The notes beneath the pieces were generated by a model. That model was not told where the DNA came from. It saw nothing but the letters and a program-made list of their open reading frames with translations, and did not search any database. A stretch of 44,281 bases of DNA from Candidatus Nitrosocaldus sp. (GTDB lineage Archaea; Thermoproteota; Nitrososphaeria; Nitrososphaerales; Nitrosocaldaceae), in the NCBI GenBank assembly GCA_025054855.1, contig JANWZS010000016.1, forward strand, positions 1 through 44,281, in the 5' to 3' direction. The position numbers and the translations under genes are program-made. This document shows positions 1-8,399 of this stretch, in pieces. The first letter of the stretch is position 1. Each line of letters opens with the position of its first letter.

Positions 1-95
1 TTGTAGCCTATGAGCCCTGCTACTGCATGCCTGAACTCTGTATCCTTATCAAGCATATCCAAGAGCGTCTTCTTCAGCTCCTCCTTCTTCTGCAT
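1..95 (-). CDS. Partial CDS, N-terminus only (possible DUF3782-like protein)
   Basis: An ATG at 95 opens a frame that runs off the left edge of the window, so only about 31 residues are visible. They begin MQKKEELKKTLLDML and continue with an EFRHAVAGLIGY stretch. A charged helix followed by 'FR-AVAGL-G' resembles the start of archaeal DUF3782-type proteins (predicted PD-(D/E)XK family), but this rests on memory of the motif and too little is present to be sure. A TATA-like stretch (rc CCTTATATTACC, about 117-128) lies roughly 27 bp upstream of the ATG, which supports a real leaderless start. Confidence 0.5.
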   Translation of the reverse strand, partial: MQKKEELKKTLLDMLDKDTEFRHAVAGLIGY

Positions 96-273
96 GTACA
101 GGAGTAGGAGCAAGAGGTAATATAAGGTATGGGACTGGTAGTGAATAATGGTCGTGTTGATATGAATAACCATGATCGGTCATATAATTGGCATTAGAGC
201 ATATAGCCTACATCAGCAGCAGCGGCGGTTACCCCATCTACCGCTCATCATCCCATATACGTAACGTATGAGA

Positions 274-966
274 TCATCTAGCGAGATGTTGGAGCATACC
301 AGTTACGATCTCCCTGATCCTCTCATACCAGTTGCTTGCCTTGACTATACCGCTTGCCACCAGCACTCCCCTTGAGCCCAACCGTATTGCAGCACTCGCA
401 TCCCTACCATCCACTATCCCTGCACCACATATCACCCTGCTCCTCAACCCCAATCCAGCTACTCTCTCTATGGAGCCAGTTATCACCTCAGGCCTGCTCC
501 TGCTCACAGCATTCCCACTCCCTATCAACTCTGGTGGCTCTATGGCTATGTAGTCTGGCTCAAACCCTGCTATAGCATCTATCTCATCGGGCTCTCTAAC
601 GCATACTATGGATAGCATACCGTGTGAACGTAGCATACTAACTATGCTCCCTATCTCCTTCAATGTCAGCCTATGCTCGCTATGGTTCACAAGAGAGCCC
701 TTGATGTTGAAGGTCTTCAGCACTGATGCTACATTGTAGCCAGTCGTGCTACCCTCAACCCTGTCATCTACATGCTGTGCTATAACTGGTATGCTCACAT
801 GCTCTGCTATCCATGCCAGTGCAGGGTTAGGTGGTGCCAATGCTATGCTATCAGGTATGTTGAGGTCCCTCGCAACTCTCTCAGCCTCTAGAGCAAGTGC
901 TAGGCATCTCCTCCCACTGGCCTCCATGTAGTTCTTTAGGTTAATGATCAGGATTGGCTCTCGCAA
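274..966 (-). CDS. tpiA: Triosephosphate isomerase (archaeal short form)
   Basis: Interconverts dihydroxyacetone phosphate and glyceraldehyde 3-phosphate in the cytoplasm. The 230 residues match the shorter archaeal TIM family. Visible hallmarks are the N-terminal substrate-binding Asn-Lys (INLKNY), the catalytic His region (NHSEHR, about residues 94-99), the catalytic Glu segment (AIEPPELIGSG) and the C-terminal phosphate-binding glycines (GVLVASGIV). The start overlaps the 3' end of the upstream fbp gene by 26 bp, so the two are almost certainly co-transcribed and probably translationally coupled. Together they carry triose phosphates to fructose 6-phosphate. A 6-bp inverted repeat (ATACGT/ACGTAT, 257-269) lies just downstream of the stop. 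Confidence 0.96.
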   Translation of the reverse strand: MREPILIINLKNYMEASGRRCLALALEAERVARDLNIPDSIALAPPNPALAWIAEHVSIPVIAQHVDDRVEGSTTGYNVASVLKTFNIKGSLVNHSEHRLTLKEIGSIVSMLRSHGMLSIVCVREPDEIDAIAGFEPDYIAIEPPELIGSGNAVSRSRPEVITGSIERVAGLGLRSRVICGAGIVDGRDASAAIRLGSRGVLVASGIVKASNWYERIREIVTGMLQHLAR

Positions 967-2077
967 CCTGCCTCTTCTCTTCCTCCACTGCCTTTGCCTT
1001 GAACCTCTCCCTCAACCTCTTCATCCTTGCCTCGTAGCCCTTGTTGTACTCCAGCTCCTCAGGCACCAGAGTGGCAGGGTGTATGAATCCCTGTGCTCTC
1101 ATTGCCAGTGCCCTCTCAACCGCTACACTCCTTATGTAGTCCCAGTCTGGCGTACTGAACCCATCGAACGGTTCGGTCAGTATGCCGTTGTGCATGCTGA
1201 ATACCGCTGCACTGACTATGGGTATGGAGTAGTTCAGACTCGCTGCCGTATTCAATCTCACTGGCATGAGCGGGAGATGGTGGCTCCCTCTCGTGTTGCC
1301 AGCAACGAAGTGCGGGTTGCTGAACGCACTGCATGCCTCCTCAGTGGCAGGGAACGATCTCTGAGTCCTCACTATTGCTATAGGATCGTCCTTGCCAACG
1401 TATGTACCTGCTATGTTATGCAGCCTATCCGTACTCGCACTGACTATGGGCTCGCCCTTCTTGCTGTATACGCTCTCGACCACGTACCTTGCAGGGTACA
1501 TGAGCGCTGCCTCCAGTTCAGGCTTATCCTCCCATAATCTGAGCTCTGCCACATCCCCAGTCAGAACATCCATGACATTGAATACCACACCTTCAGCCAG
1601 ATCAGGGTTTATTATTATGCCTGTGTTGCTCAGGCTATCTACGAACATCTTGTAGAAGGGGAGGTTGAATGCCCCTGGCTCGGTCTTGTCAGCAGCAAAC
1701 ATCACGAACGCTTCATTGGCCCGCTCTTCGAACTCCATCTCGGCCACTCCTGGACCCATGCCCTTCACATTCCCTGAGAATGAGTCCTTGAGTAGGTCCT
1801 GTCCAGCACCGTACAGCCCCTGTGCCTTTGCCACCTTCGTTCCCTCGATGAATGCATCCCATGCAAGTTGGTGTATCCTCGCATTCCCCACACCATGCGT
1901 ATGACTCATAAGCATGTGTATATCATCACCTGAGAACCCAACATAACAGTCTATGAAGAGTTTACCCTTCTCAGCCATGACGAACTCCTCGACACGCTTG
2001 AGGAGCGCACTGCTCGGTCTTGTGTGCCCTCCAACCCCTCCTATATCCGCCTTTATGGCTGATAGTGTTATCTTCAT
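941..2077 (-). CDS. fbp: Bifunctional fructose-1,6-bisphosphate aldolase/phosphatase
   Basis: Condenses DHAP and GAP to fructose 1,6-bisphosphate and dephosphorylates it to fructose 6-phosphate, making this an essentially one-way gluconeogenic enzyme of archaea and deep bacteria. The 378 residues begin with the family signature MKITLSAIKADIGGVGGHTR. The metal and substrate segments SHTHGVGN, FNLPFYKMF, STDRLHNIAGTYVGKDDP and GFSTPDWDY are present, and the length is normal. The ATG at 2077 lies about 28 bp after a TATA box (TTAAATATTT, 2101-2110), so the mRNA is probably leaderless. tpiA follows with a 26-bp overlap. Confidence 0.97.
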   Translation of the reverse strand: MKITLSAIKADIGGVGGHTRPSSALLKRVEEFVMAEKGKLFIDCYVGFSGDDIHMLMSHTHGVGNARIHQLAWDAFIEGTKVAKAQGLYGAGQDLLKDSFSGNVKGMGPGVAEMEFEERANEAFVMFAADKTEPGAFNLPFYKMFVDSLSNTGIIINPDLAEGVVFNVMDVLTGDVAELRLWEDKPELEAALMYPARYVVESVYSKKGEPIVSASTDRLHNIAGTYVGKDDPIAIVRTQRSFPATEEACSAFSNPHFVAGNTRGSHHLPLMPVRLNTAASLNYSIPIVSAAVFSMHNGILTEPFDGFSTPDWDYIRSVAVERALAMRAQGFIHPATLVPEELEYNKGYEARMKRLRERFKAKAVEEEKRQVARANPDH

Positions 2078-2100
2078 GCGCTAGTGTATGCATGGCTAGG

Positions 2101-2110
2101 TTAAATATTT
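2101..2110 (-). promoter_or_regulatory. TATA box of the fbp-tpiA operon
   Basis: An AT-only decamer reading AAATATTTAA on the minus strand is centred about 28 bp upstream of the fbp ATG, the spacing expected for a leaderless archaeal transcript. Confidence 0.6.
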
Positions 2111-2144
2111 ATCCAGATTAAGCTAGGATATAGCCAGTAAGTGA

Positions 2145-3167
2145 TCAGATCAGCCTTATACCCTTCCCTCTCCTACTCTCCCTCAGTGCGTATAGGTTGT
2201 AGTACTTGCCCTCCCTAGAATCCCTGTAGTTCCATGCATGCTTGCTGAGCCTCAGTTCCCTGAACGACTGCTTGAACTGCTCTGGTAACGCATCGTAGAC
2301 CCACTTACCTACAACTATCTGCCAGGGCTTTGCGAGTTCCACTATCTTTGCCGTTATGCTCATAGTGTATCCGAGGAGGTCCAGCGTGCCCCCAAGCCTC
2401 ACTATCTGATTCTCCCCAAGGTCTATGCCTATCTTTATCCTCAACTCTGGGTATCCATACTCCCTGAGCGTCTGGTTCACAGCATACCTCGTTATGTTAA
2501 GCATCGCTCTCGCACAGTTCACCACCCTCGTACATGCCTCACCAACATCACTACCTACTGGGAAGAATGCTATGACACAGTCCCCTGCATATTTGAGTAC
2601 ATAACCATGGTACGCTGCTATGAGGTATGACATCTCCTGCATGAATACCTTGATCAGATTGGCTAGCCTATCTGCAGGTAGATGCATGCTCATCGCTGTA
2701 GAGTCGACTATATCAGCATAGAGCACTATGACATCCAGCTTCATGTTCATATGGCTCTCAAGGTAACGCTCGGATGGTGTTATCATGCTATCGAACCTCA
2801 GCCCATCCTTGAGCATCTTCTTGATCCTTGCCTGGCTCTCAACTATACTTGAGTAGAGGTGCTTCGTGCTAGCATCTATACCATGTATGGGTTGCTTTAT
2901 CATCTCATCGAATACGATCTTGAGTGCATCCTCGGAGATGAACGTGCCAGTCTGCCTATCCAGATACCCACTCCCTCCATCGACGACCTTACGCTCATAC
3001 CTCTTTGGGTCCAACCTTATGACGAACTCGAGCCTATCCTCACCCCCCTTGCTGCTCCTGATCACCTTCTCCAGCGTAAACTCTGGCCAGCTCTCCTTCC
3101 TGCTCCTGTTCTTGCTCAACATCCTATGCCTTCTGCTAGGTTCTTCCCCTTTATACTCTGCTGTCAT
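2145..3167 (-). CDS. Class III adenylate/guanylate cyclase-like protein
   Basis: The 340 residues comprise a basic N-terminus, a weakly recognisable region (about 30-130) and a class III cyclase homology domain (about 145-300). Expected function is cAMP (or cGMP) synthesis from NTP. Metal-binding aspartates are visible in ADIVDST (D152) and KYAGDCVIAFF (D196). The adenine-specifying Lys/Asp pair appears as K192 and D263. The segment normally reading T-V-N-x-A-A-R reads TMSITAK, so the transition-state Asn and Arg are replaced by S270 and K274, and activity may be altered. There is no transmembrane segment. It starts 17 bp after the rpo12 stop and is probably co-transcribed with it. Confidence 0.85.
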   Translation of the reverse strand: MTAEYKGEEPSRRHRMLSKNRSRKESWPEFTLEKVIRSSKGGEDRLEFVIRLDPKRYERKVVDGGSGYLDRQTGTFISEDALKIVFDEMIKQPIHGIDASTKHLYSSIVESQARIKKMLKDGLRFDSMITPSERYLESHMNMKLDVIVLYADIVDSTAMSMHLPADRLANLIKVFMQEMSYLIAAYHGYVLKYAGDCVIAFFPVGSDVGEACTRVVNCARAMLNITRYAVNQTLREYGYPELRIKIGIDLGENQIVRLGGTLDLLGYTMSITAKIVELAKPWQIVVGKWVYDALPEQFKQSFRELRLSKHAWNYRDSREGKYYNLYALRESRRGKGIRLI

Positions 3168-3184
3168 CGATTACCAACCATTCG

Positions 3185-3373
3185 TCATACAGCCTTTACA
3201 CGCTTTGCTATCGGCGGTCTGACCTTCCTGAATATCCTGAAGCCACAGATACACTTCAGCTCTGGCAGAGTCCTAAGTTCTTCAGATGTTGTCTTTGTGC
3301 CACACCTTATACACTCGTATGTAACTATACCACCACCCTGCTGCTGGTTTGAATCCTCCAGACCACCAGCCAT
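3185..3373 (-). CDS. rpo12: RNA polymerase subunit Rpo12 (RpoP), zinc ribbon
   Basis: Small zinc-binding subunit of archaeal RNA polymerase, homologous to eukaryotic Rpb12. The zinc ribbon is YECIRCG...LKCICGFRIF, followed by the basic tail KVRPPIAKRVKAV. I chose the ATG at 3373 (MAGGLED, 62 aa) over an in-frame ATG 42 bp upstream because a TATA box (rc GATTAAATTG, 3395-3404) lies about 27 bp before it. Even so the N-terminus is some 15 residues longer than the roughly 48-residue family norm, and a start nearer the zinc ribbon (VTYECIRC) is possible. The cyclase gene follows after 17 bp. Confidence 0.88.
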   Translation of the reverse strand: MAGGLEDSNQQQGGGIVTYECIRCGTKTTSEELRTLPELKCICGFRIFRKVRPPIAKRVKAV

Positions 3374-3394
3374 ATCCACGATGGATTGTGAGAT

Positions 3395-3404
3395 CAATTT
3401 AATC
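3395..3404 (-). promoter_or_regulatory. TATA box for rpo12-cyclase
   Basis: GATTAAATTG on the minus strand, about 27 bp upstream of the chosen rpo12 ATG. It decides the start of rpo12. Confidence 0.5.
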
Positions 3405-3472
3405 GTTATTAACAAGATATATGGAGATGGTAGGAATGGATAAATAAAGAAGTATTATGGAATCGAGTGGCA

Positions 3473-3790
3473 TCACTGTAGTAAGACCTCTATTATTACC
3501 TCATCAGGTATCTTCAGCCTCATCAGCTGCTTCATAGCTCTATCATCTGCAGCAAGATCTATTATCCTCCTGTGTATCCTCATCTCCCACTTGTCGAATG
3601 TATGGGTGCCTTGCCCGCTTGGTGCCTTCCTTGTCACTACGTTGAGCCTCTTTGTAGGCAGTGGTACTGGGCCCTTCACCCTGACTCCAGTCTTCTCCCC
3701 TATCGCCTTTATCTCGGAGCACATCTGCTCCAACTTTGCCAGATCCGTGCTTGCCAGCTTTATCCTAGCCTGTTGGACCATTATGACCAC
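3473..3790 (-). CDS. rps10: 30S ribosomal protein S10 (uS10)
   Basis: Component of the small-subunit head. The archaeal S10 pattern is clear: ARIKLASTD, VRVKGPVPLPTKRLNVVTRKAP, THTFDKWEMRIHRRIID and the C-terminal IPDEVIIEVLL. The full frame is 105 aa. A start at the internal ATG of MVQQARIK (residue 4) is also plausible. It follows the EF-1alpha stop by 11 bp, the usual tuf-rps10 pair of archaea, and is presumably translated from the same mRNA. Confidence 0.97.
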   Translation of the reverse strand: MVIMVQQARIKLASTDLAKLEQMCSEIKAIGEKTGVRVKGPVPLPTKRLNVVTRKAPSGQGTHTFDKWEMRIHRRIIDLAADDRAMKQLMRLKIPDEVIIEVLLQ

Positions 3791-3801
3791 TCTGCCTATG
3801 A

Positions 3802-5133
3802 TTAGACCTTGGCTGCGACCTTCTCTACCGTGTACTTCTCTGTTATCTCCTCAACTATCCCCGCTGCTATGGTTGTGCCCATATCCCTCAGTGCAAACCT
3901 GCCAAGCTCGGGGAACTCCTTGAATGGCTCTATGCATAGTGGTCTTACAGGTCTTATCTTCACTATGGCAGAGTCACCGCTCTTCAGGAACTTTGGACTC
4001 TGCTCAACCACATTCCCCGTCCTGGGATCGATCTTGGATACGAACTCAACCAGTGTTGCTGCAACCTGCGCTGTATGTGCATGGAGTACTGGTGTGTACC
4101 CTGGGGCAATTGCAGTTGGGTGGTATATCACTATGACCCTTGCCTTGAACTCCCTTGCTACCGTTGGAGGGTTATCTGCTGGTCCTACAACATCCCCCCT
4201 CTTTATCTGCTTCTTATCAACACCCCTAAGGTTGAAGCCTATGTTATCCCCTGCTATAGCCTCCTGCATGGGTGTGTGATGGGTCTCTATGCTCCTAACC
4301 TCACCTATCGCACCTTCAGGCATGACTATGACCTTGTCACCAACCTTCATCTTCCCAGTCTCAACCCTGCCAACTGGCACAGTTCCAACACCAGTTATGG
4401 AGTATACATCCTGTATGGGTAGCCTCAGAGGCTTGTTTATGGGCTTCTCTGGCTCAATGAACTCATCGAGAGCCTGTATTAGAGTTGGACCGTCGTACCA
4501 GGGCATCTTATCAGACTTCTTCACAACGTTATCCCCAGTCCAGCCAGATGTTGGTACGAACCTTATCTTCTGTACGTTGTATCCTATGCTCTTCAGGAGG
4601 TTTATCACCATAGCCTTGACCTCCTCATACCTCTCCTTGCTGTAGTTGACTGATGTGTCATCCATCTTGTTTATGCATACAGCGAGCTGACCAACGCCTA
4701 GAGTCCTTAACAGGAATGCATGCTCCCTTGCCTGTCCACCGGGCTCAACGGCAACCTCCGTCTCACCCTTCTTCGCTGATACTACTAGTATGGCACAATC
4801 TGCCTCCGATGCTCCAGTGATCATGTTCTTCACAAAGTCCCTGTGCCCTGGAGCGTCTATCAGTGTGTAGAAGTACTTGTTGGTCTCGAACTTCTGGAAT
4901 GCTAGGTCTATAGTGATACCCCTCTCCCTCTCATCCTTGAGCCTGTCGAGTACCCAGGCGAACTTGAATGTGTCTCCCTTGCCAGTCTTCTCAGACTCCT
5001 TTGCATACTCCTCTATCGTCCTCTGGTCTATCAACCCTAGGTCGAAGAGCAGCCTGCCTACCAGCGTTGACTTGCCATGGTCAACATGTCCTGTAACTAT
5101 TAGATTCAGATGTGGTTTCTTGCTACTACTCAT
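3802..5133 (-). CDS. tuf: Translation elongation factor 1-alpha
   Basis: GTPase that delivers aminoacyl-tRNA to the ribosome. G motifs are intact: GHVDHGKST (G1), the threonine-containing switch I segment ERGITIDLAF, DAPGHRDF (G3) and NKMD (G4). The beta-barrel domains follow, with typical EF-1alpha segments QDVYSITGVGTVPVGRVETG and PLCIEPFKEFPELGRFALRDMG. I start at MSSSKKPHLN (5133, 443 aa) because a TATA box (rc GCAAATAAAG, 5155-5164) sits about 27 bp upstream. The longer frame from 5166 would include the promoter. It is divergent from ppdK and co-oriented with rps10. Confidence 0.97.
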   Translation of the reverse strand: MSSSKKPHLNLIVTGHVDHGKSTLVGRLLFDLGLIDQRTIEEYAKESEKTGKGDTFKFAWVLDRLKDERERGITIDLAFQKFETNKYFYTLIDAPGHRDFVKNMITGASEADCAILVVSAKKGETEVAVEPGGQAREHAFLLRTLGVGQLAVCINKMDDTSVNYSKERYEEVKAMVINLLKSIGYNVQKIRFVPTSGWTGDNVVKKSDKMPWYDGPTLIQALDEFIEPEKPINKPLRLPIQDVYSITGVGTVPVGRVETGKMKVGDKVIVMPEGAIGEVRSIETHHTPMQEAIAGDNIGFNLRGVDKKQIKRGDVVGPADNPPTVAREFKARVIVIYHPTAIAPGYTPVLHAHTAQVAATLVEFVSKIDPRTGNVVEQSPKFLKSGDSAIVKIRPVRPLCIEPFKEFPELGRFALRDMGTTIAAGIVEEITEKYTVEKVAAKV

Positions 5134-5154
5134 ACAGGTTAAGTGGGGCAAGGG

Positions 5155-5164
5155 CTTTATTTGC
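5155..5164 (-). promoter_or_regulatory. TATA box of tuf-rps10
   Basis: GCAAATAAAG on the minus strand, about 27 bp before the EF-1alpha ATG. It faces the ppdK promoter within a 107-bp divergent spacer. Confidence 0.55.
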
Positions 5165-5210
5165 ATTTCTATTTGAGGGTACGATCATGAAGGCACTGCA
5201 TGATGTAAAC

Positions 5211-5219
5211 TTAATAAAT
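5211..5219 (+). promoter_or_regulatory. TATA box of ppdK
   Basis: TTAATAAAT centred 26 bp upstream of the ATG at 5241. It supports a leaderless start there rather than at the in-frame ATGs at 5112 or 5187. Confidence 0.6.
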
Positions 5220-5240
5220 GACTGCCTTGGTGGCTCTACC

Positions 5241-7865
5241 ATGCATAAGCGAGTAGTGTTCTTCGATGAAGGTAAGGGATTGGGTAAGAGGCTGCTGGGA
5301 GGCAAGGGAGCAGGGCTTGTAGAGATGACCATGCTTGGACTACCCGTACCTCCAGGGTTCACGATAACCACTGAGGTATGCAAGGCATTCTACGCAAATG
5401 GTAGGGAGCTCCCAGATGGGCTCATGGATGAAGTCAGGCAGGCGATACATAGACTTGAGCAGTTGACTGGCAAGGGCTTCGGTAGCAGCAGCAACCCATT
5501 GCTTGTATCTGTGAGATCTGGGGCAGCCATATCCATGCCTGGGATGATGGATACTATACTCAACCTAGGCCTGAACGATGATACCGCTAGGGCACTCATG
5601 GCAAGGACAGGGAATTCAAGGTTCGTATGGGATGCGTACAGGAGGTTTGTGCAGATGTTCGGTAAGATAGTCCTTGGTATAGACGATAAACTCTTCTCCA
5701 CTGCGTTGGAGGAGATGAAGAGGAGCAGGGGTGTAATGCATGACAATGAGTTGGATGCTGAGGCACTGAAGCAGCTCACGTATGAGTTCAAGGCAATATG
5801 CAGGAGGCATGGGAAGGAGTTCCCAAGCGATCCATATGAGCAGTTGGAACTAGCAATAAAGGCTGTGTTCAATAGCTGGATGAGTGAGAGGGCAGTTGAG
5901 TATAGAAAGTACTACAAGATAACCCCAGATATAGCTGATGGCACTGCAGTGAACGTTGTTACCATGGTATTTGGGAACATGGATGAGAGGAGTGCTACAG
6001 GGGTTGTGTTCACAAGGAGCCCAGAGAATGGAGAGAAGAGGCTCTACGGTGACTTTCTGGTCAATGCTCAGGGTGAGGATGTGGTAGCAGGGATAAGGAC
6101 CCCTGAGCCCATAGAGAACCTTGCCAGGGTGATGCCTGATACTTACAGGCAACTGGTTGAGATATGCGATAGGCTCGAGAGGCACTACAGGGAGCCTCAG
6201 GATGTAGAGTTCACGATAGAGAGCGGGAGGCTGTACATACTCCAGACGAGGGCAGCAAAGATGAACGCAGTAGCAAGCGTGAAGTGCTCAGTCGATATGG
6301 TCAAGGAGGGTATAATAAGTAGGGAGGAGGCCCTGCTGAGGGTCAATGCGGATGACCTGGAGCAGGTACTGCACAGGAGGGTAGACCCGAAGGCAGGTGT
6401 TAAGCCCATAGCAACAGGTATAGGGGCATCACCAGGAGCAGCGAGTGGCAAGGTTATACTGGATACGAAGAGGGCCATAGAGTATGCCAGCAATGGTGAG
6501 CAGATAATACTGGTGAGGGAGGAGACGAAGCCAGAGGATGTACCAGCATTCTTCAAGGCAGTGGGCATACTCACGAGCAAGGGGGGCAAGACCAGCCACG
6601 CTGCCGTAGTAGCAAGGGGCATGGGTAAGCCATGCATAGTAGGATGCTCAAGCATAGTTATAGATGAGGAGCATAGGAGGTTCACGGTGGATGGGGTAGC
6701 CGTTAAGGAGTATGATACGATAACCATAGATGGTGCAACTGGGAAGGTATACTTGGGCAGTGTGCCTATGGTCGAGCCAGAGTTGAGTGGTGAGTTGAGG
6801 GAGTTGCTCTCATGGGCTGAAGGGGTTAAGAGGTTGGGTGTTAGGGCAAACGCAGATACGCCAGAGGCAGCATCCATGGCAAGGGCATACGGGGCAAAGG
6901 GCATAGGTCTGTGCAGAACTGAGAGGATGTTCAACTCCAGCGATAGACTTCCAATATTCGTGAGGATGATAATGGCTAGGAGCAGGGAGGAGAGGATGAG
7001 TGCGCTGGAGGAGTTGATGCCCCTGCTCAAGTCAGATGCCAAGAGCATCCTCAGGGTGATGGAGGGCTACCCCGTGACGATAAGGCTTCTAGACCCGCCA
7101 TTGCATGAGTTCCTGCCAAGGCTTGAGGACCTTATGAGGGCTGCCTATGAGGGCAAGGATGCGGGTGCGCAGGTTATGCTTCAGAGGGTGCGGGAGCTCG
7201 CTGAGGTGAACCCGATGATGGGGCAGAGGGGTGTTAGGCTTGGCATAGTGTACCCAGAGATATACGAGTACCAGATGAGAGCGATACTCGAGGCTGCTGC
7301 TGAACTCATCAAGGAGGGTGTGGAGGCTGAGCCCCAGATAATGGTCCCTCAAGTAGGCATAAGGGAGGAGTTGGAGGCTATAAGGCAGGTATTCCTGAGG
7401 GTCAAGGGTGAGGTGGAGGGCAAGTATGGCACCATGCTAGATGTGAAGTTTGGGACCATGATAGAGGTGGTGAGGGCATGCATGACTGCAGATAGCATTG
7501 CCAGCGTTGCAGAGTTCTTCAGCTTCGGCACGAATGATCTAACACAGGCAGTCTTCTCATTCAGCAGGGAGGATGTTGAGGGCAAGTTCCTTCCCCTCTA
7601 CATAGAGAGGGGTGTGCTGAAGAGCAACCCCTTCCAGACTCTGGATAGGGATGGTGTTGGTAGAGTGATGAGGATAGCGGTTGAGCATGGAAGAGCATCA
7701 AACCCAAGGCTTGAGATAGGGATATGTGGTGAGCATGGAGGAGATCCGAAGAGCATAGAGTTCTGCGATATTATAGGCTTGGATTATGTCAGTGCCAGCC
7801 CGCACAGGATACCGATAGCCATACTTGCTGCTGCACAGAGCGCAATAAGGCTCAGGAAGAATTAG
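5241..7865 (+). CDS. ppdK: Pyruvate, phosphate dikinase
   Basis: Interconverts pyruvate + ATP + Pi and PEP + AMP + PPi, here feeding gluconeogenesis. From MHKRVVFFDEG (chosen by the TATA box and by the family N-terminus) it is 874 aa, the usual length. The ATP-grasp domain (GKGLGKRLLGGKGAGLVEM, SVRSGAAISMPGMMDTILNLGLN), the swivelling phosphohistidine domain (GGKTSHAAVVARGMGKPC, H453) and the PEP/pyruvate barrel (VRANADTPEA, SFGTNDLTQ, GICGEHGGDPKS) are all present. Oddity: the C-terminal motif normally GLxYVSCSPFRVP reads GLDYVSASPHRIP, so the conserved proton-donor Cys is Ala852. Confidence 0.95.
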   Translation: MHKRVVFFDEGKGLGKRLLGGKGAGLVEMTMLGLPVPPGFTITTEVCKAFYANGRELPDGLMDEVRQAIHRLEQLTGKGFGSSSNPLLVSVRSGAAISMPGMMDTILNLGLNDDTARALMARTGNSRFVWDAYRRFVQMFGKIVLGIDDKLFSTALEEMKRSRGVMHDNELDAEALKQLTYEFKAICRRHGKEFPSDPYEQLELAIKAVFNSWMSERAVEYRKYYKITPDIADGTAVNVVTMVFGNMDERSATGVVFTRSPENGEKRLYGDFLVNAQGEDVVAGIRTPEPIENLARVMPDTYRQLVEICDRLERHYREPQDVEFTIESGRLYILQTRAAKMNAVASVKCSVDMVKEGIISREEALLRVNADDLEQVLHRRVDPKAGVKPIATGIGASPGAASGKVILDTKRAIEYASNGEQIILVREETKPEDVPAFFKAVGILTSKGGKTSHAAVVARGMGKPCIVGCSSIVIDEEHRRFTVDGVAVKEYDTITIDGATGKVYLGSVPMVEPELSGELRELLSWAEGVKRLGVRANADTPEAASMARAYGAKGIGLCRTERMFNSSDRLPIFVRMIMARSREERMSALEELMPLLKSDAKSILRVMEGYPVTIRLLDPPLHEFLPRLEDLMRAAYEGKDAGAQVMLQRVRELAEVNPMMGQRGVRLGIVYPEIYEYQMRAILEAAAELIKEGVEAEPQIMVPQVGIREELEAIRQVFLRVKGEVEGKYGTMLDVKFGTMIEVVRACMTADSIASVAEFFSFGTNDLTQAVFSFSREDVEGKFLPLYIERGVLKSNPFQTLDRDGVGRVMRIAVEHGRASNPRLEIGICGEHGGDPKSIEFCDIIGLDYVSASPHRIPIAILAAAQSAIRLRKN

Positions 7866-7874
7866 GATGGAGGA

Positions 7875-8279
7875 TTGAGTGATAAGGACAATGATATAGG
7901 TATCAGGGATCTACTGCAGGCTACTGCTACGATCCTAGCAGGTTTATTGATACTCATAGGTTTCCTTAGCAATATTGATGGAAGTGAGAGGGATATCCTG
8001 ATCACATTATTCTCATGGAGCGTGCTCTTCTTCGTTATTACATTGGTGATAGTAGTAGTATCAGTAAGACTCCCAAATCCTAACCATATAGCCAAGTTCT
8101 TCTTTTCGCTTGGACTCATAGCACTATCAGCAACAGTACTGACAAGGATAGGTTTTATTCAGGCAACCACTCCAGAGGAAGATATGTTGATCGTGGTTAT
8201 ATTCATCGCTATAATATCACTCTCTGCAGTATTCCTGTATAAGAAGCTCTTTCATAGATTCAGACACCTGGGGCATTAG
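7875..8279 (+). CDS. Small polytopic membrane protein, unknown function
   Basis: The 134 residues contain four predicted transmembrane helices: ATILAGLLILIGFL, LFSWSVLFFVITLVIVVV, FFFSLGLIALSATVL and MLIVVIFIAIISLSAVFLY. The C-terminus is basic (KKLFHRFRHLGH). The start is a TTG (7875) directly after a purine-rich GGAGGA and only 9 bp past the ppdK stop, so it is probably read from the ppdK transcript. The close Shine-Dalgarno spacing makes the exact start uncertain. I recognise no family and no catalytic motif. Confidence 0.65.
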   Translation: MSDKDNDIGIRDLLQATATILAGLLILIGFLSNIDGSERDILITLFSWSVLFFVITLVIVVVSVRLPNPNHIAKFFFSLGLIALSATVLTRIGFIQATTPEEDMLIVVIFIAIISLSAVFLYKKLFHRFRHLGH

Positions 8280-8399
8280 GTGTGATCGATGACCATTCTA
8301 CACCTGCCTGCTAATCTATGGCATTGCCGTGATATCATCTTGCTTCAGCAGACATTCAGATGCTTACTGCCGTATTATAACAACGACGACTAGCATACA

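Noticed and set aside
5112-5240. N-terminal extension of PPDK
   Set aside because: It would read through the EF-1alpha promoter and start. Family length and the TATA box support 5241.
6197-7048. 283-codon minus-strand frame inside ppdK
   Set aside because: Shadow of the ppdK coding strand; long antisense frames follow from its AGG/ATA-rich codon use.
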